Shown here: positions 20,377 to 29,946 of the stretch, in pieces
How positions within the stretch are numbered: the stretch's first letter is position 1
Layout: the number at the start of each line of letters is the position of its first letter
NCBI RefSeq assembly: GCF_022170785.1
Contig: NZ_CP081870.1
Span: 4,235,346-4,299,345, forward strand
From: Rossellomorea marisflavi
GTDB taxonomy: Bacteria > Bacillota > Bacilli > Bacillales > Bacillaceae_B
Reading direction: 5' to 3'
DNA: 64,000 bases
Translations under genes and position numbers: made by a program
Notes under the pieces: model-generated
The model's input: only the letters and a program-made list of their open reading frames with translations
Database searches by the model: none
What the model was told of the DNA's origin: nothing

Positions 20377-21480
20377 TTATTGATAGTTTACAAAAGCCGG
20401 TGCAGGGTCCAGTTCCAGGACGTCTTCAGGCGTCATGACCGGTTCATCCTTCTTGTAGAATACTTTGAACCCGCCGTACTGGATCGGCTGATTATGAACG
20501 AGCTGATGGTAGCCTGCCCGCTTCAATCCAGCGATTCCGTGGCCGTCATTATTCAGCACCACTTCCACATTCTCTGTAGGCTGGATCGCTTCTTTATTGT
20601 TCAGGATGATATCGGCAAATTGGTGCACAACCACCATCTTGTCTGGAAGATCATTCTCGGCAGTCAGCTTGGAAATATACTCAATCGCCTCTTGCACTTC
20701 CCTTCCATCTACATGCCCCAGATCTTCACCGGGAACCTGTCCGTCTGTCACATGGAATTCGGTATCAATGGCCAAGTGAACATTCGGGCGCTTCAAATAC
20801 TTCTCTACCAGTTTCACCTGATGCATGATCGTGTCTTTTCCCAATTGGATATCCAGGATCAACAACGCATCATTTTCCTCTGCGAGCTTCGCATACGTCT
20901 CGATATCTTCTTCCGATGTCGGAACCATATACAGACCATCATCCCCGGGACTCCGCTGCGCCACGGTTGCGATCAGTTCAATCGCAGGAATGGCCGGACG
21001 ATCGGGATCCAGCTCAGAATAGGCCTTCGTCTGTTCCTTCAATTTGGTCATTAACTCATCCGGACTGTACTCACCGAGGATCCCCATGTTTTTGGAACGG
21101 GGAGTTCCATAGTAGGAAACGATCCTGTTCCCTTTAAGTGGACCATCCGTCTGATCTTCCTTATCCTTAGCCAATGTCTGCCCAAGTGGCACACTTCTCT
21201 TCGTGTCATCACCATGCGCCTCGGAAGTCGGCATATCCGACTGTTGCTCACTCGTATAATGGCTCTCAATCGGCTCTGCACCCTCAGATGGCTTGATCGC
21301 TTCATAGCTCGCCTCAGGTTCCTTCTTCGCAGCTTCCTCTTTCTTCTTCTCATTCTCTTTCTTTGAGGTTTGCTCAGTCTTCGGCTCTTTCTTCTCCGTA
21401 CTTGCTTCCTCAGAGCAGCCCGCTAACAGCAAACCCGGGACCACACCAAAGAAAGCTCCTGCCATCACTAGTTTTTTCAC
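20377..21480 (-). CDS. Lipoprotein of unknown function with TIM-barrel-like C-terminal domain
   Basis: 367 residues. A type II signal peptide with lipobox LLLAGC puts the lipid-modified cysteine at residue 22. Residues ~25-90 are a Lys/Glu/Ser-rich low-complexity linker; from ~110 a globular domain starts (IVSYYGTPRSKNMGILG, LILDIQLGKD, LAIDTEFHV, VVVHQFADI). The strand-helix alternation with acidic residues at strand ends suggests a glycoside hydrolase or phosphodiesterase-like barrel, but I do not recognise the family. Start is GTG 21480 with AGGTGGGAT upstream. Exported and membrane anchored. Confidence 0.8.
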   Translation of the reverse strand: MKKLVMAGAFFGVVPGLLLAGCSEEASTEKKEPKTEQTSKKENEKKKEEAAKKEPEASYEAIKPSEGAEPIESHYTSEQQSDMPTSEAHGDDTKRSVPLGQTLAKDKEDQTDGPLKGNRIVSYYGTPRSKNMGILGEYSPDELMTKLKEQTKAYSELDPDRPAIPAIELIATVAQRSPGDDGLYMVPTSEEDIETYAKLAEENDALLILDIQLGKDTIMHQVKLVEKYLKRPNVHLAIDTEFHVTDGQVPGEDLGHVDGREVQEAIEYISKLTAENDLPDKMVVVHQFADIILNNKEAIQPTENVEVVLNNDGHGIAGLKRAGYHQLVHNQPIQYGGFKVFYKKDEPVMTPEDVLELDPAPAFVNYQ

Positions 21481-21813
21481 ATTATCCCACCTGTTTCAAC
21501 ACGTATTTCATATGTATGATGATCCGTCCACACCACAAATGATTTCTTTACCATTTTTACTATAATTCTATCAGAATATCAAATGTATCTAGTTTGTAGA
21601 GACCTTACCATTTACCATACCACGTGAGAAAAGGGATAATCATCTCTCTTAGATTTTTCACATATTTTTGATTATTTTAGTTATCTATGCTTAAACCAAT
21701 ACTGAAAACCACCGGTGAAATGTAAATGAATCCCTTTTACCTAAAAACATTTTGTGATTCCTCAAAAATATATTAGTATTTAAGATAACAATCGGATTAA
21801 AAGAGGTGCTACC
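21481..21813. other. AT-rich divergent intergenic region
   Basis: 333 bases between the lipoprotein gene and the pseudouridine synthase gene. It must hold both promoters, but I could not assign a convincing -35/-10 pair for either. No repeat or RNA gene seen. Confidence 0.6.
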
Positions 21814-22521
21814 ATGCGTATTAATAAATATATAAGCGAAGCCGGAAAAGCGTCCCGGCGCGGTGCGGACAAACTCATCGAAGACGGAAGGGTCACCATC
21901 AACGGAAAACGCGCCACGATCGGCGACCAAGTGAACCCCGGAGATAACGTCGTCGTAGACGGAAACCCAATCTGGGTCGCACGAAACAACGTCTACATCG
22001 CCCTGAACAAACCAGTAGGCATCACAAGCACAACAGAAAAAGGCGTAAAAGGAAACATCGTCGACCTAGTCAACCATCCCTTGAGGATCTTCAACATTGG
22101 ACGACTCGACAAAGACTCAGAGGGACTCATCCTCATGACCAACGACGGTGACATCGTAAACGAAATCCTGCGCTCAGAAAATCAACACGAAAAAGAATAC
22201 ATCGTCTCAGTCGACAAGCCCATTACACCCGAATTCGTCAAAAAGATGTCAGAGGGCGTCAAAATCCTAGGGACCACAACGCTCCCATGTAAAGTCGAGC
22301 AACTATCAAAATTCGACTTCCAAATTACACTGACACAGGGATTGAACCGCCAGATCCGGCGTATGTGTGAGGTATTGGGATATAACGTATATCGCTTGCA
22401 GCGGACAAGGATTATGAATATCCAATTGGGGAAACTTCCTCCTGGGCAGTGGAGGGATCTGTCTAAGAAAGAGAAGACTCAGTTGTTTAGGGATTTGGAT
22501 TATGAGGCTCGGGAGTGGTGA
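21814..22521 (+). CDS. RluF-type 23S rRNA pseudouridine synthase
   Basis: 235 residues: S4 RNA-binding domain at the N-terminus ([20 protein letters not shown], ~2-48) then the RsuA/RluB/E/F catalytic domain with the aspartate in [17 protein letters not shown] near residue 107 and the C-terminal [10 protein letters not shown] motif. RluF modifies U2604 in E. coli 23S rRNA; the exact target here is inferred. ATG 21814 has AGAGGTGCTACC upstream. The second half of the gene has lower GC and more A-rich codons than the first. Confidence 0.92.
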   Translation: MRINKYISEAGKASRRGADKLIEDGRVTINGKRATIGDQVNPGDNVVVDGNPIWVARNNVYIALNKPVGITSTTEKGVKGNIVDLVNHPLRIFNIGRLDKDSEGLILMTNDGDIVNEILRSENQHEKEYIVSVDKPITPEFVKKMSEGVKILGTTTLPCKVEQLSKFDFQITLTQGLNRQIRRMCEVLGYNVYRLQRTRIMNIQLGKLPPGQWRDLSKKEKTQLFRDLDYEAREW

Positions 22522-22552
22522 GTGTAATATTTACTTCTTTCTTTTGAAAAAG

Positions 22553-22595
22553 AAGAGCCACGTTCCTTTATCTTGGAACGTGGCTCTTTTATTTT
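22553..22595. terminator. Bidirectional terminator between the pseudouridine synthase gene and rlmH
   Basis: Perfect 14-bp stem AAGAGCCACGTTCC / GGAACGTGGCTCTT with an eight-base loop, A-run before and T-run after. Confidence 0.92.
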
Positions 22596-22602
22596 TTGTG
22601 TT

Positions 22603-23082
22603 TTATTTATGATACGGTTCCCCCCGATTTATCCGAAAAGCCCGATAAACCTGCTCCACCAGCACCAATCGCATCAGCTGATGAGGAAACGTCATCTTTG
22701 AAAACGACAGTTTCTCATCGGCACGTTTCAATACATCATCACTGAGTCCGAGCGATCCACCGATGATGAAGGCGACTTTGCTTTTGCCGTAGGTGGCGAG
22801 TTTATCGAGGGTGTCTGCTAGTTCCTCGGAGGATTTCATTTTGCCCTGGATGGCGAGGGCGATGACGTGGTGGTCCGGGGAGATCTTGGAGAGGATGCGC
22901 TCGCCTTCTTTGTTTTTGACCTGCTGCATTTCGGAGTCGCTGAGGACTTCGGGTGCTTTTTCATCGGCGAGCTCGACGATCTCAATTTTGGCATAGGCAC
23001 CGAGTCGTTTCGTGTATTCGGCGATTCCTTGCTTCAGGTATTTTTCTTTCAGTTTACCGACGGTGATGATGGTGATGTTCAT
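22603..23082 (-). CDS. rlmH: 23S rRNA (pseudouridine1915-N3)-methyltransferase RlmH
   Basis: 159 residues, exactly the usual length (B. subtilis YydA). SPOUT methyltransferase with the trefoil-knot SAM site at the C-terminus: [13 protein letters not shown] near residue 105, [14 protein letters not shown] and the invariant end INRGEPYHK. It methylates pseudouridine 1915 in helix 69. Lies downstream of htrA and yyzF as in B. subtilis. The start at 23082 is immediately preceded by DnaA boxes. Confidence 0.97.
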   Translation of the reverse strand: MNITIITVGKLKEKYLKQGIAEYTKRLGAYAKIEIVELADEKAPEVLSDSEMQQVKNKEGERILSKISPDHHVIALAIQGKMKSSEELADTLDKLATYGKSKVAFIIGGSLGLSDDVLKRADEKLSFSKMTFPHQLMRLVLVEQVYRAFRINRGEPYHK

Positions 23083-23085
23083 GGC

Positions 23086-23448
23086 TTATCCACACTCTCT
23101 TTACAAACAGATTACAAACAGATTATCCACAGAAATTATCCACATATCCACAAAACCCATCCATATGTCGTGGGGGAATATTAGTTCGCCACTACATATA
23201 TTGCGTTATTCCCACAATATTCACAGGTTGTGGATAACTGTTTTTCCTTTGAAAGCTCTTCCAGTTTAGGCGCGATCTCATGCTCATCGACGGCGATGTC
23301 GAGTGCGAGTTCCACGTGTTCCAGGCAGCAGTTTATCATGCTGAATCGACTCCTTTTACTATGTTTTTATACTTATCCACAGGTTATCATAACACGTAAA
23401 GAAAAAGCAGGAAAGGGAAGCCCTTTTCCTTCTTTTTCTTTATCCACA
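23086..23448. promoter_or_regulatory. DnaA-box cluster between rlmH and htrA
   Basis: Six perfect TTATCCACA boxes: 23086, 23123, 23136, 23373 and 23440 on the plus strand and 23229 on the minus strand; plus ATATCCACA at 23144. They spread through the rlmH upstream region, the small yyzF gene and the htrA 3' end. B. subtilis is known to have a DnaA-binding cluster at yydA (rlmH), so this looks like its conserved counterpart. Confidence 0.88.
23181..23339 (-). CDS. yyzF: CxxH/CxxC small protein YyzF
   Basis: 52 residues: begins MINCCLEHVELALD and contains CEYC at about residues 41-44. The CxxH plus CxxC pair makes it a likely zinc-binding mini-protein, the same as the yyzF product found between htrA and rlmH in Bacillus. 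ATG 23339 is preceded by AAAAGGAGTCGATTCAGC. A DnaA box lies inside the coding sequence (23229-23237). Function unknown. Confidence 0.88.
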   Translation of the reverse strand: MINCCLEHVELALDIAVDEHEIAPKLEELSKEKQLSTTCEYCGNNAIYVVAN

Positions 23449-23450
23449 AA

Positions 23451-24689
23451 TTACAATTGTGATTCATCCGTTAATTTCATGGTAACTTCCTGGAGTTTTC
23501 CATCCCGGTAGAATTTCACCTTCATGGAGTCACCGACTTTTTTCTTGGTGTAAAGATGTTTACGCAAGTCGACTGTGCTTTCGACTTTTTCACCATCAAG
23601 CTCAACGATGACATCAAGCTCTTGCAGCTTCGCTTGTGCTGCCGGTGAATTCGGCATTACCTGACGAACCAACACGCCTGATTTCACATCTTTAGGAAGC
23701 TTCAACGTTTCTTGTTGGTGATACGATGATACTTCGCTCACATCTTGAAGTGTGATTCCCATTGAAGGACGTTTCACTTCTCCATGCTGCTCAAGGTCTT
23801 CTATGATTGGTTGAGCCGAGTTGATCGGGATGGCAAGGCCGATTCCTTCAACGGCGTCCTGAGCAATCTTCATGGAGTTGATTCCGACAAGCTGTCCGGA
23901 AATATTGACGAGGGCCCCACCGCTGTTACCAGGGTTGATGGCCGCATCCGTCTGGATGACTTCGGTGTTCCAGTCTTCCACGCCGTCCTGGTTGATATCA
24001 ACCGGAATGGTACGGTTCACACCTGACACAATTCCTTGTGTTACGGAACCAGAGAATTGAAGACCAAGGGGGTTTCCGATGGCGATGACCGGTTCACCCT
24101 GTTTCAATTTATCAGAGTCACCGAATTTCGCGATGGCACTGTCTTTAACATTGCTGCCATCGATTTCAATGACGGCTAGATCCGTCCACTGATCGGCACC
24201 GCGAGCGTTCGCTTTTACTTTGGACCCATCTGAAAGGGTGACTTCAAGCTGATCGGCCCCTTCAATGACGTGGTTGTTCGTGACGATGAGGACCTTGTCC
24301 CCTTCACGCTTGTAGATGACACCTGAACCCGATCCCGCTTCCTGGGTTTGAGATCCGTCATTACCGGATTGACCCCAGAAGCTCTGAGACTGGATGTTGC
24401 TGATCCCGACAACGGAATCCCCGGCTTTTTCAACGGCTTTCGTGACATCCGACGAGACATCAACGGCCACATTCTCCGTTTTTGCACTGTCCACTTTATT
24501 CTCAGTGGTCACACCGTTCGCATTATTATTCGAACCGAACAAATCGGTCCCGGTCAACTGAGGCACCGCCACCAGCACCAAAAGCGCACCGACAATCACA
24601 CCAATCAAACCCGAGAAGAAAATCCCACCGCCTCCTCGTCTCCTTCTTTCCCTATTCTCCGAAGAGGGGCCCTGATCATAATATCCCAT
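23451..24689 (-). CDS. htrC: HtrA/DegP-type serine protease (YyxA/HtrC)
   Basis: 412 residues. Cytoplasmic N-terminus, glycine-rich linker, one membrane helix at about 24-45, trypsin-like protease domain with H140, D170 and S256 (GNSGGAL), and a C-terminal PDZ domain (GVLVRQVMPNSPAAQAKL). A membrane-anchored quality-control protease facing the wall; last member of the walRKHIJ-htrC cluster in Bacillus. Here it is separated from walJ by a 470-base gap and has its own TATAAT box (24748-24753) with a poor -35, compatible with activator-dependent (CssR-like) expression. Confidence 0.93.
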   Translation of the reverse strand: MGYYDQGPSSENRERRRRGGGGIFFSGLIGVIVGALLVLVAVPQLTGTDLFGSNNNANGVTTENKVDSAKTENVAVDVSSDVTKAVEKAGDSVVGISNIQSQSFWGQSGNDGSQTQEAGSGSGVIYKREGDKVLIVTNNHVIEGADQLEVTLSDGSKVKANARGADQWTDLAVIEIDGSNVKDSAIAKFGDSDKLKQGEPVIAIGNPLGLQFSGSVTQGIVSGVNRTIPVDINQDGVEDWNTEVIQTDAAINPGNSGGALVNISGQLVGINSMKIAQDAVEGIGLAIPINSAQPIIEDLEQHGEVKRPSMGITLQDVSEVSSYHQQETLKLPKDVKSGVLVRQVMPNSPAAQAKLQELDVIVELDGEKVESTVDLRKHLYTKKKVGDSMKVKFYRDGKLQEVTMKLTDESQL

Positions 24690-24747
24690 CTATTCTTCAT
24701 CCTTTCTCCATTATTAGTCCATTCGTTAGTTTTTCTTTACTACCCTC

Positions 24748-24753
24748 ATTATA
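24748..24753 (-). promoter_or_regulatory. -10 box of htrC
   Basis: Minus-strand TATAAT about 60 bases before the htrC start. No good -35 is present at 16-18 bases, suggesting need for an activator. Confidence 0.5.
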
Positions 24754-24927
24754 GTCAGATTAAATTAGAAACTGATGAAAAAAAAGTAAGAAAACCATGA
24801 TGATATAGAGGCAATTTTGTGAACATTCAAGGTGCAAAAACCCATATTTTCTATTCAACACACAACTAAGATTGGGGGAAAGAGGATTGATCAATACACT
24901 AACACCTCATATCAACCACTAGTGCAG

Positions 24928-25040
24928 TGCAGCGAAGGCCGACCGACTCCCGCGGAAACCAGAGGAAAGGTCGAGACCCCGCAGGCACGAGGAGGCTCGA
25001 CTTCCTCTCCGCAGGAAAGCGGTCGGCCGAAGCGGAACGA
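24928..25040. repeat. GC-rich dispersed palindromic repeat, copy 1
   Basis: Nested inverted repeats: outer GGCCGACCG (24938-24946) with CGGTCGGCC (25020-25028), inner GAGGAAAGGTCGAG with CTCGACTTCCTC, and a centre reading GAGACCCCGCAGGC. The same centre occurs on the other strand in the copy at 51893-52008. I recognise the pattern as one often seen between genes in Bacillaceae but cannot name it. It occupies the walJ-htrC gap; the rest of 24690-25159 holds nothing else I can identify. Confidence 0.75.
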
Positions 25041-25159
25041 AACATCCCATCTCAAAACGCTCTCTATCAGCTATACCTGATTAAAATACAAAAAAGGATG
25101 AAGACCCGAAAGCCTCCACCCTTACTCTACCCCTTGCCAAACAAAGGATAAACCTTCCA

Positions 25160-25954
25160 TCACACAGCCACAAGCGGCGTAGGAACCTTTGGATCCGTAT
25201 CCAACAAATCAAACTGCTCCCCAACAAGAATGCCCTTCGTCTCCAACGTCTGCGAAACGCTCATCCTTGCCAGATCCTTCATATTATTATCCAAGCTCAA
25301 ATGCGCCAAATAAAAATTCTTCGTCCGGTCGCCAGCCACCTCGGCCATGGCAACCGCCGCATCTTCATTCGACACATGCCCCACATCGCTCAGGATGCGT
25401 CGCTTGATGTTCCACGGGTAACGTCCCATACGGAGCATCCCCACGTCATGATTGCTCTCGAACACATACGTATCGGCATTCGCAATGATGCCCTTCATAC
25501 GGTCGCTCACGTAGCCTGTATCCGTCATGAGGACGAGTTTCTTCTCCCCTTGATGGAACACATAGAACATCGGCTCCGCTGCATCATGGGACACACCGAA
25601 TGACTCGATGCTTATGCCACCGAAATGCTTGGCCGTTTCCATGTCAAAGGTGAATTTCTGCTCGGTGTCGATATTCCCCACTAGACCGTCCATGGCGTTC
25701 CACGTCTTCTGATTCGCATAGATGGGAAGCTTGTACTTCCGTGCAAGGACGCCGAGTCCCTTGATGTGATCGCTATGCTCATGGGTGACGAGGATGCCGG
25801 ACAGGTCTTCGATCTTCCGTCCGATCTGGCTGAACAATCCTTCCATCTGCTTGCCGCTGAAGCCGGCATCGACGAGGAAGGAGTGCTCTTCGTTCTCAAC
25901 GAATATGGCATTTCCTGTACTGCCGGAAGCAAGTACACTAAAATGCATGCTCAT
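25160..25954 (-). CDS. walJ: MBL-fold metallohydrolase WalJ (YycJ)
   Basis: 264 residues. Metallo-beta-lactamase fold with the [10 protein letters not shown] metal motif near residue 65 and later [11 protein letters not shown] and the SNHD segment. WalJ is a nuclease-like hydrolase linked to cell-wall homeostasis and division; deletion sensitises some firmicutes to wall antibiotics. Start at ATG 25954 ([16 protein letters not shown]) after GGAGTGAGAG. Seven bases separate it from walI, so it closes the wal operon. Confidence 0.93.
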   Translation of the reverse strand: MSMHFSVLASGSTGNAIFVENEEHSFLVDAGFSGKQMEGLFSQIGRKIEDLSGILVTHEHSDHIKGLGVLARKYKLPIYANQKTWNAMDGLVGNIDTEQKFTFDMETAKHFGGISIESFGVSHDAAEPMFYVFHQGEKKLVLMTDTGYVSDRMKGIIANADTYVFESNHDVGMLRMGRYPWNIKRRILSDVGHVSNEDAAVAMAEVAGDRTKNFYLAHLSLDNNMKDLARMSVSQTLETKGILVGEQFDLLDTDPKVPTPLVAV

Positions 25955-25961
25955 GTTTCTC

Positions 25962-26774
25962 TCACTCCAATGGTTTGTCTTTATCTGTCGTGCTCGTCTC
26001 CAAGAATTGACCTTCGAAGGCGTTCTGATAGTAATCCTCTTCCTCATCCCCGTTCTTCACGACAAAATGCCATGTGGGGGCCAGCACCTGGGACTCCTCC
26101 CAAGGGACAAAGGTGGAGTAGCCGAGGACCGGCCGTTCCACTGTGCTGCCAGCAGGAATGCGCTGGGTGTTATAGAGGTTGCTGAACGCCGAAAACGGGG
26201 TAATGATCGGTTTTTGCTCGTCGCTCAGTTCCTTGATGCTATCGAACATCGTCTGGGTGTACGAGACGATTTCATTGTTCTGATTGAGCTGGAACACGAT
26301 CATCCCGTTCGTATTATTGTAGATCTTCCTATCCTTGTACGTCTGGAAATAGGTGATCGTTCCTTTTTCTTTATCGAAATCCCAGTAGCTGTACTTGTCC
26401 CCATCGATCATGTTCACCTTCATGAATTCATTGAGTTCTTCGGGCTTGAATTTCTCACTGATCGGTAAAGGATCCTTCAATACTGAGTTTATCGTATTCT
26501 CGTTCATAATTCGAGCATCCTGATTTTTCAAGTCCTTCAGATCCTCTGATTTGAACTTCTTCGCCACCGCTTCGATATACGGTTCCCTCACGACTTCATT
26601 GGAGAGGTCCTTCGGATACTTGATATTCTCAGACTTCAGCTGTTCATCAATTGTCCACTGACCGAGGGTATCAAGGTTGCTTTCAGAAACCTTTCTGATG
26701 AACGTGGAGACCAGGAAGACGTTCAAGATGAGAAATACGACGATGAAGATCGTTTTCGTCTTACTCCAATCCAT
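25962..26774 (-). CDS. walI: WalI (YycI), membrane regulator of WalK
   Basis: 270 residues: one N-terminal membrane helix ([18 protein letters not shown]) and an extracellular YycH/YycI-type domain. Together with WalH it forms a membrane complex with WalK and restrains its kinase activity in B. subtilis. Overlaps walH by 14 bases. Confidence 0.93.
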   Translation of the reverse strand: MDWSKTKTIFIVVFLILNVFLVSTFIRKVSESNLDTLGQWTIDEQLKSENIKYPKDLSNEVVREPYIEAVAKKFKSEDLKDLKNQDARIMNENTINSVLKDPLPISEKFKPEELNEFMKVNMIDGDKYSYWDFDKEKGTITYFQTYKDRKIYNNTNGMIVFQLNQNNEIVSYTQTMFDSIKELSDEQKPIITPFSAFSNLYNTQRIPAGSTVERPVLGYSTFVPWEESQVLAPTWHFVVKNGDEEEDYYQNAFEGQFLETSTTDKDKPLE

Positions 26775-28122
26775 TCAAGACATCCTCCTTTTGCTCCGTA
26801 TCCAACCTGATCCAATTACCGTCGTACTTATAATACCAGGAAGGCTCAAAGTTCAACTTCCGGCTATCCTCCGGGTTTCGGGTCATCTTGTACCCGACCA
26901 CGATATCCTGCACGGAATCCAGATCGATACTCTTCGCGTCTTGGAGCATCGTGATGACAGAAGATCCGCTCGGAAGCTTCTCTTTTGACACCGCACTTGA
27001 AGAGAAGTCGCTGGATGAGAAGTCCAGGGTGAAATACGGCCGACTGTACTTGCTGACTGAAGAATTCCCCACCGTTTCGGTGATTTCCGCCATCCCTTGG
27101 TCATTGAATACCGGGAGATTCTGAACGAAGAGTCGATAAGTGACTTTATTCTGATCCGGATTGATGGAGAAATATTGGAAGTTCTTATCCGTCCATCCGC
27201 CGTGATCATTGACGAAGCTCATGGTTTCTGTCAGGAGGTAGGAAGACGGCCACGGATCGGCTTTTTCCTCCGTCGGATACACGAAGGAGAGCGTGTTGTA
27301 ATCTTTATTCACCGTCAACAGGTTGTACACCGAGATATACGTGTCAACGTTTCCGTTCGAGGACAGATTGATGCTCTTCCCGTCCACAAATAGGGCGTTC
27401 TTATAGTCCTCTATGGAATCAAGATCGGTGAAATATTGGTAGCTGATGTATTCATCCTTGGCAAGCGGCAGATAGATCGTCCGGTCATCCGTCAATGGAT
27501 ATTCCATATACTCTGTATACTGAAGGGAAAGCTTTTTCAAGTATCGACTGGCGAACGTATTGACACTGTTCTGATCGACACGGGCTGTGTAGACGCTTGC
27601 CCCCCCTTTATCCGCTTCCTTCGGTAGGAAGAAGACGGCACTGGAATCAAGGCCTTTATCATTCAAGTCGATGATGAGGCGATCAAAATCAGCTTTCGGA
27701 ACAGACGAACTGTCCAGATTCAAGATCTGGCTGTAGACCGATAGAGGGACGTTATCCGGGAAGATGATCTCGATGCGATTCTCTCCCTTGGACACCTCTT
27801 TCAAGTCCTGTTCATTCAATTGCACCTGGGAGAAATCGTAGACGTTCCACGTCCCGATATCCTCCATCACCTTATCGATCTCTTTTTGATTCGACGTACC
27901 TAGGGTCTTATCGGCCTGATGGTAAAGAAGCTTGAACGGCTTGATCAAGGAAGGCACAAGCTCATCTTCCGGGCGCTTCTCCCCGACGGTCACTTTCACG
28001 GGGCTATCTTGGTCCTCGATCGTTTCGTAACGCGGTTGATACGTCCATAGGCTATAGGTCAGGAAGATGCTGATCGCCACAAGGACGGTCAGCAGTATGG
28101 ATTTAAATTTTTCGTAGTTCAT
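26761..28122 (-). CDS. walH: WalH (YycH), membrane regulator of WalK
   Basis: 453 residues, single N-terminal membrane helix (residues about 7-25) and a large extracellular YycH domain ending in the SWYYKYDGNWIRL segment. Acts with WalI to inhibit WalK. ATG 28122 overlaps the walK stop (ATGA), giving translational coupling; a TTG two codons earlier is less likely. Confidence 0.93.
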   Translation of the reverse strand: MNYEKFKSILLTVLVAISIFLTYSLWTYQPRYETIEDQDSPVKVTVGEKRPEDELVPSLIKPFKLLYHQADKTLGTSNQKEIDKVMEDIGTWNVYDFSQVQLNEQDLKEVSKGENRIEIIFPDNVPLSVYSQILNLDSSSVPKADFDRLIIDLNDKGLDSSAVFFLPKEADKGGASVYTARVDQNSVNTFASRYLKKLSLQYTEYMEYPLTDDRTIYLPLAKDEYISYQYFTDLDSIEDYKNALFVDGKSINLSSNGNVDTYISVYNLLTVNKDYNTLSFVYPTEEKADPWPSSYLLTETMSFVNDHGGWTDKNFQYFSINPDQNKVTYRLFVQNLPVFNDQGMAEITETVGNSSVSKYSRPYFTLDFSSSDFSSSAVSKEKLPSGSSVITMLQDAKSIDLDSVQDIVVGYKMTRNPEDSRKLNFEPSWYYKYDGNWIRLDTEQKEDVLNGLE

Positions 28123-29942
28123 GACCAATCATCCTCTTGAAGAGCGTCATACGGCAGGGTAAAGGTGATGGTCGTCCCTTTTCCTTCTACACTGTCCGCC
28201 CAGATATCGCCACCATGGGCAGTGATCATTTCCTTCGCGATGGCAAGACCAAGGCCGGTTCCACCCATTTGACGGGTCCGCGCTTTATCGACGCGATAGA
28301 ACCGCTCGAAGATTTTACCGAGATTATCTTTCGGAATCCCGAGCCCCTGGTCGGAAATACTGATTTCAATGAACCCGTTCTTCTCCTCGACGATGAACGT
28401 GATCGTCCCGCCTTCCGGTGAGTACTTGAGGGCATTGGAAATAATATTATCCAGAACCTGCGTGATTTTATCTTGATCGATCTCGACGAACATCGCCTGA
28501 TCAGGAAGGATCCGCACAAATCGGACATCCTGATTCTTCGACATTTCGAAGCGATCGATGATCTTATGGAAGAATCCGATGAAGTCCATCCAGTCCCGGT
28601 TGAACCGGTAGTCCTTGCTGTCCATCTTCGACAGCTGCAGCAGATCATTGACGAGGCGGATCATCCGCTCGGTTTCATTCTGGGTCACATCGAGGAATCG
28701 CGGTGCGATATTCTCATCCTGCCACGCTCCTTCTGCAAGGGCCTCCAGGTAGCTTCGCATCGTCGTGAGCGGCGTCCGCAGCTCGTGGGACACGTTCGCC
28801 ACGAATTCACGGCGTTCCAGATCGATTTTCTCCTGCTCCGTAATATCATGAAGCACGGTGATCAGACCGTTCACGAAGCCCGTCTCCTTCTGGATGATGG
28901 AGAAATTCGCGCGCAGGATATAAGGCTTTTCATTTGTACTATAGTCCAGGATGATCGAATCCTGGGTATTGGAAAGGTCCTCGAAGCTATACTCTTCTTC
29001 GATCCCCAGGAGGGAAACGATCGGCTGCGACACCACCGTTTCACGTGAAACATTCAGCATATTCGCTGCGGGATCGTTGATGAGGATGACCCGGCCTTTC
29101 CGGTCGGTGGCAATGACCCCGTCCGTCATATAGGAAAGGACAGACGACAGCTTCCTTCGCTCCCCTTCCGTCGAGGCCTGGGAATCCTGGAGCCGCTTCG
29201 TCAGATTATTGAAGGTGATGGCGAGCTGACCGATTTCATCATACCCGTACACCTTGACCTTCCGGGAGAAATTCCCCTTCGACATGGCCAGGGCCTGCTT
29301 CCGCATATCGGATATCGGTCGCGTGATCGTCTGGGCGAGGAGCACCCCGAGGATCGCCGTGATGACAAGGGCGATGATCGTCCCCCTCGTGAAGATGGCA
29401 TTGATTTCATTCATCTGATCATAGACCGTCTCGATCTGACCGACGACGAACATCGCTCCGATCACTTCGTTATTGCTCTCGATCGGTTCCGTGAACACCC
29501 AGATCCGATCGCCTGATTTTTTATCAAAATAAATATCATTATGGTTGATACCGAGGGCAAGGGCCCGTTTGACTTCCTTCTCCCCGGCTGCCTGGCCGAT
29601 GAGGTTCTGCTCATTCTGTCCAGACGTCCCGATGACCCGGCTCTTCGAGTTGATCACCCGGATTTCCGAGATATCGTTCGTTCTGCTATCCCGGAGGATC
29701 CGGTTCAGATCGTCCTCAAGCTTCGGATCTGTGTCGGTCCGGGTTTTGAGCATTTCTTCTTTCACCGTATACTGAAGGATCTCCACCCTATTCTGGATGG
29801 AGGTCTTGAAGTTATTCACAAACCGTTCCTCAAGGGAGCGGACAAAGTACACCCCGATGATCTGCATGGCGAGCAGGATCAGGAGTACATAGATCATCAC
29901 GAACTTAAGATGGATGGAACGGGTCAATCCGACTTTCTTCAT
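28119..29942 (-). CDS. walK: Sensor histidine kinase WalK (YycG)
   Basis: 607 residues in the full WalK layout: membrane helix ~13-33, extracellular Cache-like domain, second helix ~185-205, HAMP, PAS (~265-330), HisKA with the phospho-histidine in VSHELRTPLTT near 390, and HATPase_c with N-box, DQGLGIP and GGTGLGL. Essential kinase controlling cell-wall hydrolases with WalR. A perfect parS core (29037-29052) is embedded in the coding sequence at the PAS region. Starts 5 bases after walR. Confidence 0.97.
   Translation of the reverse strand: MKKVGLTRSIHLKFVMIYVLLILLAMQIIGVYFVRSLEERFVNNFKTSIQNRVEILQYTVKEEMLKTRTDTDPKLEDDLNRILRDSRTNDISEIRVINSKSRVIGTSGQNEQNLIGQAAGEKEVKRALALGINHNDIYFDKKSGDRIWVFTEPIESNNEVIGAMFVVGQIETVYDQMNEINAIFTRGTIIALVITAILGVLLAQTITRPISDMRKQALAMSKGNFSRKVKVYGYDEIGQLAITFNNLTKRLQDSQASTEGERRKLSSVLSYMTDGVIATDRKGRVILINDPAANMLNVSRETVVSQPIVSLLGIEEEYSFEDLSNTQDSIILDYSTNEKPYILRANFSIIQKETGFVNGLITVLHDITEQEKIDLERREFVANVSHELRTPLTTMRSYLEALAEGAWQDENIAPRFLDVTQNETERMIRLVNDLLQLSKMDSKDYRFNRDWMDFIGFFHKIIDRFEMSKNQDVRFVRILPDQAMFVEIDQDKITQVLDNIISNALKYSPEGGTITFIVEEKNGFIEISISDQGLGIPKDNLGKIFERFYRVDKARTRQMGGTGLGLAIAKEMITAHGGDIWADSVEGKGTTITFTLPYDALQEDDWS
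29037..29052. promoter_or_regulatory. parS site inside walK
   Basis: CGTTTCACGTGAAACA matches the Bacillus parS consensus TGTTTCACGTGAAACA in 15 of 16 positions, including the whole inner palindrome. ParB/Spo0J loading site near the origin. Confidence 0.88.
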
Positions 29943-29946
29943 CCGA

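Noticed and set aside
20380..21054. 224-codon plus-strand frame opposite the lipoprotein
   Set aside because: Antisense shadow; the lipoprotein has a proper signal peptide, lipobox and ribosome site.
23309..23324. parS-like sequence in yyzF
   Set aside because: AGTTCCACGTGTTCCA has only the CACGTG centre and one arm; too many mismatches.
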